From Verrucomicrobium spinosum DSM 4136 = JCM 18804 (GTDB lineage: Bacteria; Verrucomicrobiota; Verrucomicrobiia; Verrucomicrobiales; Verrucomicrobiaceae), in NCBI RefSeq assembly GCF_000172155.1, contig NZ_ABIZ01000001.1, forward strand, positions 5,055,105-5,119,104: a DNA stretch of 64,000 nucleotides, in the 5' to 3' direction. The notes under the pieces are model-generated. The model was not told the DNA's origin, ran no database searches, and saw only the letters and a program-made list of their open reading frames with translations. Every line of letters starts with the position of its first letter. The stretch's first letter is position 1. Below, piece by piece: positions 32,088 to 40,100 of this stretch. The position numbers and the translations under genes were made by a program.

Positions 32088-32345
32088 ATGTCTCTAGATT
32101 TTCCAACCCTCAAAAGCTTGTTGCAAAAGCGTCTCGCTGTCATCGGTGATCACGCTCTGCGCGATGCGGATCCCGCCTCCCACCTCACGGCGCTGCAGGA
32201 GGTCTCTGAGGCCATTGAGACCGAGCACCAGCGGCTCCGCGGCAGCCTGCCAGGGCGGTTGCGTCATTTCCTAGAACAAGCCAGCTACCAGAAGGCGCTG
32301 GCTTTGCTGGAAGATGGAGGCGCAGGGATTGAGGGGCCGCATTAA
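32088..32345 (+). CDS. Small conserved-looking protein, unknown
   Basis: 85 residues from ATG 32088 (MSLDFPTLKSLLQKRLAVIG). Helical, ending LPGRLRHFLEQASYQKALALLE. The last segment resembles small Verrucomicrobia proteins I recall without a function. It is divergent from dnaA across the AT-rich gap and could share regulation with replication genes. The stop is followed at once by the reverse of a TAGGAAACCACT word (32340-32356). Confidence 0.5.
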   Translation: MSLDFPTLKSLLQKRLAVIGDHALRDADPASHLTALQEVSEAIETEHQRLRGSLPGRLRHFLEQASYQKALALLEDGGAGIEGPH

Positions 32346-32356
32346 GTGGTTTCCTA
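32340..32356 (-). repeat. TAGGAAACCACT word outside the phage
   Basis: On the minus strand CTAGGAAACCACTTAATG. It shares 12 or more bases with the phage leader repeats at 2762-2797 and 13684-13707. No minus-strand gene starts here, so this copy is not a leader. It shows the word is not confined to the prophage. Confidence 0.5.
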
Positions 32357-32404
32357 GTCCGGTTGGCGGTAACTGGTGGGTAGGAACGTGACGCGAGAAG
32401 CCCA

Positions 32405-32680
32405 CAGTCGTGGCTGCGTTTGTAAAACGCGGTGCGTCCTTCGTCCCCGCCGCGCTTCATCGTCTCGCCCCCTCTCCGACCCAGTAGCCCCGACGCATGC
32501 TCACGAATGCATCCACGAGCAACCTCTACGGCACCGATCAGTCGTGGCTGCGTTTGTAAAAACGCGGTGCGTCCTTCGTCCCCGCCACGCGTCATCGTCT
32601 CGCGCCCCTCTCCGGTCCAGCAGCTCTGACACTGACGCATTCTCCCAAATGCATCCCCGAGCAGCCTCTTCAGCACCGCT
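32405..32680. repeat. Two tandem REPIN-like units (array 1)
   Basis: Units at 32405-32538 and 32539-32680, about 75-80% alike by eye. Each begins CAGTCGTGGCTGCGTTTGT followed by AAAACGCGG, a GTGG tetranucleotide plus an imperfect hairpin (CTGCGTT/AACGCGG). Each ends with an inverted relative: read on the minus strand, GTGGATGCATTCGTGAG then CATGCGTC in unit 1. A hairpin pair in inverted orientation behind GTRG is the architecture of REPINs moved by RAYT transposases. The array abuts the anti-sigma gene's 3' end. Frames through it are not credible genes. Confidence 0.65.
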
Positions 32681-32698
32681 CAGTCGCAGCCATCTCAT

Positions 32699-33466
32699 TC
32701 ACATCAAAAGCAGGGCGAACAGCTTCTCCAGCGCATTGCGCGGCGCCCTGGTTGCGATGAAATAACACTGCCCACCGTCACTCCAGCGCGCCACGTTCCA
32801 GCCATCCTTCTGCATGAACTCCGGACGCCGCAGCGGGGGCGCTCCAGGCAGATCGCCGCGGGAATTGTCCACCACCACCAGGTGGGCCTCCTTGCCGGGG
32901 ATGATTTCAAAGCACACCACGGTCATTTCCCGCGGCCCCAGATGGACCGTTTTGCACCCCAGGCTGCGCATGGCCTCCACACCCCTGGGAAGACTGGTCG
33001 GCACCGGACGCTCGTTCTTCGTCAGCATGCTCCGAATTTCATCGAGGTTGCTGGAAAAATGATCCAGCCGCATCGCACCAGAGTCGATCTGCCGCACGAG
33101 GGCGAATGACTGCTTCTGCCAGTCGGGCATGGAACGGCTGCCACCGAGGTCATTCCACAAAACCACCGTGCCCACCGCCACCACGGCCATGGCGGCGATG
33201 GTGGTCAACCAGACATCCAAGCGTCGGCGTGCCGGGGGGGCCTTGGGTGCCTCCTGGTGCTCAAGCGCCAGCAGCTTTGCACGCAGATCATCTGGCACGG
33301 GCAGAGCGGACATGGCAGAGGCGACCTGTTCGTCGAAATGTCGCCGCCCCTCCGCCCACTTCCCCAGCTCGGAATCCACCGCGGCCAAGGCGCGGGCCTC
33401 CTCCGCGGTGTCATGCGGACGCAGCGTCGTGGCATCGAGGTTCAACCTGGCTTCTTCAGGGGTCAT
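32699..33466 (-). CDS. Putative anti-sigma factor, single-pass membrane protein
   Basis: 255 residues. The cytoplasmic N-terminal ~100 residues (WAEGRRHFDEQVASAMSAL) are helical, as in anti-sigma domains. One membrane segment lies at about 107-127 (TTIAAMAVVAVGTVVLW), then a ~125-residue extracytoplasmic domain with three cysteines and GPREMTVVCFEI. It is encoded 49 bases after an ECF sigma factor, the normal arrangement. It probably holds the sigma factor until an envelope signal, here perhaps copper. No ZAS zinc motif is present. Confidence 0.72.
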   Translation of the reverse strand: MTPEEARLNLDATTLRPHDTAEEARALAAVDSELGKWAEGRRHFDEQVASAMSALPVPDDLRAKLLALEHQEAPKAPPARRRLDVWLTTIAAMAVVAVGTVVLWNDLGGSRSMPDWQKQSFALVRQIDSGAMRLDHFSSNLDEIRSMLTKNERPVPTSLPRGVEAMRSLGCKTVHLGPREMTVVCFEIIPGKEAHLVVVDNSRGDLPGAPPLRRPEFMQKDGWNVARWSDGGQCYFIATRAPRNALEKLFALLLM

Positions 33467-33515
33467 GGATTCATTGGGATCAACATCGCATCAGTCATGC
33501 CAGCATCAGGGCCGC

Positions 33516-34160
33516 TCACGCAGCCCTCCCTTCACGGGGTACGTCGTTGTAGCGTTGGAGGATCCTGCGGAGCGCGGACTTGCCCCGGGAAAGTCGCGAC
33601 ATGACGGTGCCTATGGGAACGTCCAGAATATCTGCTATCTCCTTGTAGGAAAGCTCCTTCAAGTAGAACAGCACCACTGGGGCCCGGTAGGTGGCATCCA
33701 GTTGTTCCAGGGCGCTCTGCAGCGCCACACTGTCCACCACCGGAGGATCACTGGCGTCCTCCAGGACCTCACCGTGAAGTTCGGGGTCAAACTCCACCGC
33801 TTCATGACGCTGAGCTTTGCGGGCCACGCCCAGCCACTCCCGATACAGCGTGGTGAAGAGCCATGTCTTGATCTTGGATCTGTCCCGCAAGGCATCCCCT
33901 TTGCGGGCCCATTGCAGGAAGGTGTGCTGCACGAGGTCCAGCGCCGTGGCATGCTGATGGCACATGCTCAATGCAAAACGATGGAGCGGCGCATAGTGCG
34001 CATCCACGATTTGCTCAAAACTTGGCGTCACCTCCCCCACCGCCACAGCTAAGGCGTGGCAGCCTGCCCGGTCAATCAGGATCTCCGGTTCTCGATCCTC
34101 CCTCCACATCACAAGATCCCCCCCATGGCTCCAGTCTGCCAGCTTTGCACTCATCATCAT
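33516..34160 (-). CDS. ECF-family RNA polymerase sigma factor
   Basis: 214 residues. Region 2: FEQIVDAHYAPLHRFALSM and ALDLVQHTFLQWARK with SKIKTWLFTTLYREWL. Region 4: ALEQLDATYRAPVVLFYLKE, LSYKEIADILDVPIGTVMSR, LSRGKSALRRIL, a clear sigma-70 region 4 helix-turn-helix. The start ATG overlaps the doxX stop, so it is translated with the buf-like operon. Sigma/anti-sigma pairs beside DUF692 operons are known from Caulobacter sigma-F, which supports autoregulation of the whole cluster. The N-terminal ~40 residues precede the usual domain start. Confidence 0.88.
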   Translation of the reverse strand: MMMSAKLADWSHGGDLVMWREDREPEILIDRAGCHALAVAVGEVTPSFEQIVDAHYAPLHRFALSMCHQHATALDLVQHTFLQWARKGDALRDRSKIKTWLFTTLYREWLGVARKAQRHEAVEFDPELHGEVLEDASDPPVVDSVALQSALEQLDATYRAPVVLFYLKELSYKEIADILDVPIGTVMSRLSRGKSALRRILQRYNDVPREGRAA

Positions 34161-34633
34161 GCCACCACTTTCCGCCGGCGGGATTGCAACAGCCCGTCCA
34201 CAGACCAGCGGCCGGGCCCGAAGACGAAGACGATGATACTAGCAAGGAGAAACAAAAATGGCGGTGCCGACACGAAGGCATCACTGTCCTGCCAGATGCC
34301 CACCACGACCTCGCGGTGCGCCGCAAGGTAGGCTACAACCATCGTCGCTATCAGAGGCACTGACACCAACCGCGAAGCGAGCCCCACCAACAGCAACAAG
34401 CCGCCGAAACACTCCGTAGCCCCAGCCAACGTGGCCTGGGCCGTGGCTGCCGGCAATCCCAAGGAGGCAAAGAACTCCGACGTCGCCTCCAGGTTGGACA
34501 GCTTACCCTTCCCAGTGAGGAAAAACTGCCAGCCCCAGTAGAGACGGATGGCGCATAAAAAGGGATCCGTCAGAAAGGCGGCAACCCGATCCAGCTCTGA
34601 CTGTAGATAAGCCCAAGTTTCGCGGAATTTCAT
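34157..34633 (-). CDS. DoxX-family membrane protein
   Basis: 158 residues with about four membrane segments: AIRLYWGWQFFLTG, TLAGATECFGGLLLLVGLA, LIATMVVAYLA, FLFLLASIIVFVFG. The pattern R-x-Y-x-G-x2-F-x2-GxGKLSN is typical of DoxX/DUF417-like proteins. In buf/hvf operons a DoxX protein accompanies the precursor and oxidase and may handle electrons or export. It lies 29 bases after the DUF2063 gene. Confidence 0.85.
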   Translation of the reverse strand: MKFRETWAYLQSELDRVAAFLTDPFLCAIRLYWGWQFFLTGKGKLSNLEATSEFFASLGLPAATAQATLAGATECFGGLLLLVGLASRLVSVPLIATMVVAYLAAHREVVVGIWQDSDAFVSAPPFLFLLASIIVFVFGPGRWSVDGLLQSRRRKVVA

Positions 34634-34662
34634 GGTGGTGTGTTTGTGAATAGGAAGGGTCT

Positions 34663-35634
34663 CTACGAAGACGGAACATCAGTCCCTGGATGGTGACACA
34701 GCCAGCCCAAGGCGGCCCAGGTCTCGAACATCCCCCGGATCCGTCCGCCCCAATCCAGATGCGGGTCCGCATCCGCCAGAGCCAGTTCGAGCGCCTCGGA
34801 CAGCGTCCGCCCATCGCGGAGCGCTGCAAGCAGCCGGAAGGCTTCCAGATCCAGGCGCTTGAAATAGATCGTGTTCTCGTACCGGTGAACTGCCAGCCAC
34901 ACATGCTCTCTTCGCAAAGCGGGCCGCCGACCAGTGACGACGGGCCTCCCAGCACGATCCGCGACGGCATGACTCGCCGCTCCGCGCAATCCCGCATCCT
35001 GCATGCGAACCAGGTCCATGTACCGGTCCACCGCATGCCCCAACTCCAGCAGCACAAGGTGTGGCTGGAGCCTGAAGCGGAGTGTCGCAGCATCCGCACC
35101 GAGGAGGTCATCCCCTCGAACGGGAGGAAGTTCGCCCTCATCAAATGCCAAGGTCTGAGCCCACTCAGTGCGGGCCAGATCCAAAGCCCTGGCCTGCACG
35201 CCCCGCCCTTTCAGCGGGTGAGCTTCAAGGTACTCCGCAAACCGGCGGCCAAGATTCCTTAGCGTCCAGGAGCCACTGGGGCAGGCAGCCAGATACTCAC
35301 GACACAGCCTGTGAAAACGCCTCTCGCCCAGGAGAACCCGCAACCCGGGATAGTCATCGTACAAACAGTCCAAAAGACGGTACCAATACTGGCGGTTGTA
35401 CACCTCCAGCCTCTCGAAGGCGCTCATTCGATCGTTGGGAATGATGAACTGGTCCACCACTTCGCATGCGGGCCTCCCATCCGTCCAGCGTGGCTGCATG
35501 CCGTCATGGCGCGTGAGCGGGCGAAACAGGGCCTCACTCATCACCAACTGCAACTGCCTCCAGGACGCCACGGAGTCGATCCGGGCCGGGCACAGGGCGG
35601 ACGGGGGGCTCGGATCAAACGGTGGTCTCGGCAT
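34663..35634 (-). CDS. bufC: DUF2063 protein, partner of the MNIO maturase
   Basis: 323 residues from ATG 35634 (MPRPPFDPSPPSAL). The N-terminal DUF2063 domain has the segments RMSAFERLEVYNRQYWYRLLD, YDDYPGLRVLLGERRFHRL, and YLAACPSGSWTLRNLGRRFAEYL. Family members (BufC/HvfC) bind the DUF692 oxidase and its precursor peptide. The C-terminal half is a winged-helix-like region (LAVHRYENTIYFKRLDLEAF). It overlaps bufB by 20 bases. Confidence 0.85.
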   Translation of the reverse strand: MPRPPFDPSPPSALCPARIDSVASWRQLQLVMSEALFRPLTRHDGMQPRWTDGRPACEVVDQFIIPNDRMSAFERLEVYNRQYWYRLLDCLYDDYPGLRVLLGERRFHRLCREYLAACPSGSWTLRNLGRRFAEYLEAHPLKGRGVQARALDLARTEWAQTLAFDEGELPPVRGDDLLGADAATLRFRLQPHLVLLELGHAVDRYMDLVRMQDAGLRGAASHAVADRAGRPVVTGRRPALRREHVWLAVHRYENTIYFKRLDLEAFRLLAALRDGRTLSEALELALADADPHLDWGGRIRGMFETWAALGWLCHHPGTDVPSS

Positions 35635-36463
35635 GATCGTGGAGGAATTGATTGGCCTTGAGCGCCTCTTGGTGAACCTCTTCAAAACTCGGGATGCGGT
35701 CATCCCACTCTAGAAGCGTCGCAGTGTTGCCACAGCTCTGGATGGCCGCCGCATAGAGTGCCCACACCGGGTCAGGCACCGGCTGGTCATGGGTATCCAG
35801 GATGAGGTTCTCGTACTTTGAGTGCCCGGCAATGTGGATCTGGCCCACGCGATGCAACGGCACCCCCCGCAGATAATCCATGGGATCGAACCCGTGGTTC
35901 TGGGACGACACATAGATGTTGTTTACGTCCAGCAACATGCCGCAGTCGGCACCCTCCACCACCTCCGTCAGGAACTCCCATTCCGTCATCTCATTCTGGC
36001 GGAATTCAGCGTAGCTGCTCACATTCTCCACACAGATGGGCACCTCCAGGAAATCGCTGGCCTGCCGTATCTTCTCTGCGGTATGGCGGGCGACCGCCAG
36101 CGTGTAAGGCATGGGCAGGAGGTCATGGGAACAGCGCCCGTTCACACTTCCCCAGCAAAGGTGGTCAGAAAGCCAGGGGGTGTTCGTGCGTTTCACCAGA
36201 CGCTTGAGCCGGGTGAGGTGATCACGATCCAACGGGTCCGCGTTCCCCAGGTACATGGAAACACCGTGCTGCACGACCCGGTACTGCTCCAATAACTGGT
36301 CCAGCACCTCCAGAGGTCGCCCCCCGTCCACCATGAAGTTTTCGGATATGATCTCAAACCAGTCCACCACTGGCTTCTGCTCCAGAATGTGCCGGTAGTG
36401 CGGGACTCGCAGACCAATGCCGATACCGTAGTCGGTGTGTCCGTTAAAAGGGTTCGCAGGCAT
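35615..36463 (-). CDS. bufB: DUF692 multinuclear non-haem iron oxidase (MNIO)
   Basis: 282 residues. TIM-barrel motifs: GIGIGLRVPHYRHILEQKP, DWFEIISENFM, VQHGVSMYLGNADPLD, WLSDHLCW, CVENVSSYAEF, CGMLLDVNNIYVSSQNHGFD, HIAGH, LILDTHDQPV and LLEWDDRIP. The His/Asp/Glu set of the iron site (QHG, SDH, EN, DVNN, AGH, DTH, EWD) looks complete. MNIOs oxidise cysteines of peptide substrates into thiooxazoles or oxazolone/thioamides. The substrate is probably the Cys-rich peptide encoded upstream at 36769-37023. Confidence 0.92.
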   Translation of the reverse strand: MPANPFNGHTDYGIGIGLRVPHYRHILEQKPVVDWFEIISENFMVDGGRPLEVLDQLLEQYRVVQHGVSMYLGNADPLDRDHLTRLKRLVKRTNTPWLSDHLCWGSVNGRCSHDLLPMPYTLAVARHTAEKIRQASDFLEVPICVENVSSYAEFRQNEMTEWEFLTEVVEGADCGMLLDVNNIYVSSQNHGFDPMDYLRGVPLHRVGQIHIAGHSKYENLILDTHDQPVPDPVWALYAAAIQSCGNTATLLEWDDRIPSFEEVHQEALKANQFLHDHAETTV

Positions 36464-36768
36464 GGAAGGTGGCAGTTTTCAATTTCGAGTCTTCAATTTT
36501 CAGTACCCGGCGAGAATCGCGCCTGGGCCGCCGGACAGCAGGCCTTCAGTTCCTGGTCTTTCCGTTTCAAGATTCAGAGGCGATTCCGACTGCCCCGCTA
36601 AAAACTTGAAACTGAAACCGAGTCCTTCCTCCAGCGTCCGGCAGCCTACGTCTAAAGGCTGCCGGACATCAGGTCCCAGGAGTTCCGGATTCCCTCATTC
36701 AAGCTTCAGTTTTCAGCATTCATGCGGCTTCCCGGCTGAACACTTGAACTGGAAACCCGAATCCTCCC
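36464..36768. other. Intergenic region between precursor and MNIO genes
   Basis: 305 bases. No gene is supported. It carries a strong hairpin (36636-36667) and low-complexity words such as CAATTTCGAGTCTTCAATTT, AACTTGAAACTGAAACC and ACTTGAACTGGAAACCC. The stretch lies inside the presumed operon, so the words would be transcribed. Confidence 0.5.
36636..36667. terminator. Perfect 11-bp hairpin downstream of the precursor gene
   Basis: GTCCGGCAGCC and GGCTGCCGGAC around a 10-base loop. No T-run follows on the minus strand, so it may act as an mRNA stabiliser or partial attenuator. That would let the peptide gene be expressed more than the enzymes behind it, a common arrangement in RiPP operons. 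Confidence 0.55.
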
Positions 36769-37023
36769 CTACTTTTTCGGCATGGTGTTGCACCCACCTT
36801 TGCCCTTGCAGCTGTTCTTGCCCTTGCAGCCGTTGTCTCCAGACTTGCAACCACCCTGGCCCTTGCACTCATTGTGCCCCTTGCATGCATGCTGGCCCTT
36901 GTCGGCCATCTTGAGGATGGCGGTGCCGGCGTCGGCAGATTTGGCGCTCACAGATTGGGAGGCATAGGCCCCGGAGAGAATGCCTGCAATGGCGGCACCG
37001 GCGATCATATGTTTCGTGCTCAT
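36769..37023 (-). CDS. Cys-rich precursor peptide, bufferin-like RiPP
   Basis: 84 residues from ATG 37023 (MSTKHMIAGAAIAGIL). Sec-type signal at 1-27. The core has six cysteines at 47, 53, 59, 66, 72 and 78, spaced 6, 6, 7, 6, 6. It is an internal duplication of CKGxNxCKGxGGC (HACKGHNECKGQGGC and GCKGKNSCKGKGGC), ending NTMPKK. It is the first gene of the DUF692/DUF2063/DoxX operon, the standard place of the substrate. Related bufferins bind copper after cysteine modification and are exported. Which cysteines are modified here is unknown. Confidence 0.82.
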   Translation of the reverse strand: MSTKHMIAGAAIAGILSGAYASQSVSAKSADAGTAILKMADKGQHACKGHNECKGQGGCKSGDNGCKGKNSCKGKGGCNTMPKK

Positions 37024-37177
37024 GCGATGTTTGATTTTTGAGTTGGTTTCGTTGGCGGGTTTGAGGATCTGCTTTGGCTCATTGACCAGCACCGCATCCG
37101 CGGGTAGTCGGAGATGTGAGGGCTCAGCCCCTCCCGGTATTCCCGCGAAATACAAAACTTTTTGCCCACCCTCTACC

Positions 37178-40100
37178 GTGCCCCTGCCCCTCATCTGGAA
37201 GATAGCCGCCGACACCGGCGGGACATTCACGGACTGCCATGCTCTCACACCCGCCGGTGAGGAGCGTCGGGTGAAAGTCCTGTCCTCCGGCATCCTGCGC
37301 GCCAGGGTGCAGGGGTGGGATGAGCAGGGCGCGGTGCTGGCGCAGACATGGCAGATGCAGAACGGTTTCTTCAACGGGTGGACTCTGCGCTCTGCCTCCG
37401 GCGCAGGAGATGGCAGCAACATCCGGCACTCCCGTGTCAACAAGGGACGACTGCACCTTGAGTTCTATGAAACACCACATCCGGTCCTGCCGGGGACTCT
37501 GGTGGAACTCACCTCTGGCGAGGCCGCTCCGGTAGTGGGGGCGAGGCTCCTGACCGGAACGCCCCTGGGACAGGCGTTCCCACCGCTGCAATTCAGGCTG
37601 GCCACAACACGTGCCACCAATGCCCTCCTGGAGCGCAAGGGAACGCCGGTGGCATTTTTTGTGACTCAGGGGTTCGCGGATCTCCTGCGTATCGGCGACC
37701 AGCGCCGGCCCCATCTCTTTGCCCTGCATCATGCCCCGAGGGAGGTGCACTATGCGGCGGTGTGTGAAGTAAGCGAGCGCCTGGCGGCCGATGGCTCCGT
37801 GATCGCAGGTCTCGACGAAGCAGCACTAAGAGCGCATGCCCTGGGACTGGTGGAATCAGGATTGGTCACGGCCGCTGTCAGCCTGCTGCACAGTGACATC
37901 CAGCCTGCCCATGAACTGGCGGTGGAAAAGATCCTGCGGGAGTGCGGTTTCCAACATGTCTCCCTGAGCAGCCGCCTCGCCCCCTTCATCCGCATCCTGC
38001 CGCGGGCCCAGAGCGCGGTGGCCAATGCCTACCTGACCGGACCCGTCGAGCAGTTCATTCGCGATGTGGCAACACCCATCGCAGAGGGACACGACACCGT
38101 ACCTCTGTCCCTCATGACGAGTGCGGCAGCCCTGGAGCCCTCCGCCACCATTCAGCCAAAGGACCTGTTGCTGAGCGGCCCCGCCGCTGGCGCACTTGGG
38201 GCATTGCATGCTGCCCAGAGGTTGGGCTACTCCCGCATCATCACCTTCGACATGGGTGGCACCAGCACCGATGTGGCGCGACTGGACGGTGCGGTGGCTT
38301 ACCGCTTTAGCCAGACTGTGGGCGGCATCACCTTGCTGAGCCCCAGCGTTGCCATAGAGACCGTCGCCGCTGGCGGCGGATCCATCTGCCATCTCACTCC
38401 GCAAGGACTGGCGGTGGGCCCACAAAGTGCGGGATCTGATCCCGGCCCCGCCTGCTATGGCAAAGGAGGCCCCCTGGCCATCACGGATGTGAATCTGCTG
38501 CTGGGGCGATTTGATCCCGCCCGCGCGCCCATTCCCCTCAGTCTGGAGGCTGCGGAGGCCCGGCTCCAGGAGCTGCTGGCCGCCACCAACGCCCAGGGGC
38601 ACGCCCCGGTCAACCGGGAGGAATTGCTGCTCCAGTTGCTGGCGCTCGCCACTGAGCGCATGGCGGATGCGATCCGGAAGATTTCTGTGCTGGAAGGGTA
38701 TGATCCGGCGGAATATGCGCTGCTCGCCTTTGGTGGTGCCGGCCCCCAACACGCCTGCGACGTCGCAGCGCGCCTGGGCATGACCACCGTGCTGGCACCG
38801 CACCACGCCGGAATTCTGAGCGCCGTGGGTCTGCAGGAAGCCCTGCCAGAAAAGTTCGCGGAAAAACAAGTGCTTCAACCACTGGAAGACATGGCCGGTT
38901 CCCTGCCCGATCTGCTGGCCGGGCTTGCCTCAGGAGCCCGGTCCGCACTGCCGGATGGCGGCCAGGGTGCCACGATGCGCCAACTGGCAGAACTGCGCGT
39001 GAGAGGCCAGGACACCCCGCTGCAGATTGAGTTTGTGGACTCCTCAAACCTCGCACGAGACTTCGCCGCCAAGTACACCCATCTCTTTGGTTACGCCCCT
39101 CCTTCCACCAAGCCGGTGGAGCTGGTCAGCCTGCGCGTGATTGCCACGAGCGCCGCCCCCTCTCCCGCCAGGCTGTCAGACCGTGCCGCCCTGCCTGCAC
39201 CCGTGACGGGTCCGACGCTGGTGCAGGACGCCTTCAGCACCCTGCTGGTGGCCCCCGGTTGGACAGCTCAGGATCATCCCGCGCTGGGCTGGGTGCTCAC
39301 GCGGGAGGTGGCCTCGAAAGAAAGCATCTCAGCATCTGTTCCCTCGGACCTATTCAGACATCGCTTCACCAGCATCGTGGAGGATATGGGAGCCCTGCTG
39401 CGACGCACTGCCCTGTCCACGAACATCCGGGAGCGGCTCGACTATTCCTGTGCCCTGCTTTCACCTGAGGGTCGTCTCGTGGTCAGCGCTCCCCATATCC
39501 CCGTCCATCTGGGAGCCCTGGGCGTCTGCGTGCGGGAGGTGCTGAAGGTCTGCCCGGTGCAACCTGGGGACACCATCATCACGAATCACCCCGCATTCGG
39601 TGGCTCGCACCTGCCAGACGTGACCCTCATCACCCCGGTGTTCGACACCTCCTCGAACCTCCTCGGCTTTGTGGCCAACCGCGCCCACCATGCGGAAATT
39701 GGCGGGCTGTCCCCGGGCTCCATGCCTGCCAATGCCCGCACGCTTCCCGAGGAAGGGGTGGTCATCTTCCCCCAGCACCTCCGGCGGGACGGAGAGGTTC
39801 TGTGGGAGGAGATCCGCAGTCTGCTCATGACCGCGCCCCATCCGACTCGCTCCGTGGAAGACAACCTTGCCGACTTGCAGGCCCAACTGGCTGCCAATCT
39901 GCTTGGGGCAGAGCGTCTGCTGGGCCTGATTCCTGACGGCGCAGCCCCTAGCGTCCTGCCGCAGCAGATGCAGTTCATCCTGGACCAGTCGAGCCGTATC
40001 ATGCGGGCCTTCCTGGACCGCATCCCCGCGGGTGAGGCAGAGGAACCGCTCGATGACGGACGCCTCATCCGCGTCAGACTAGCTCAGGTGGATGGCAGGC

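Noticed and set aside
32185-32676. 163-residue minus-strand gene across array 1
   Set aside because: Runs through the tandem repeat and antisense to the small gene at 32088; the translation is repetitive Arg/Gly sequence.
36769-37443. Longer 224-residue form of the Cys-rich peptide
   Set aside because: The extra N-terminus lies over the oxoprolinase start on the other strand. The signal peptide begins at the internal ATG 37023.
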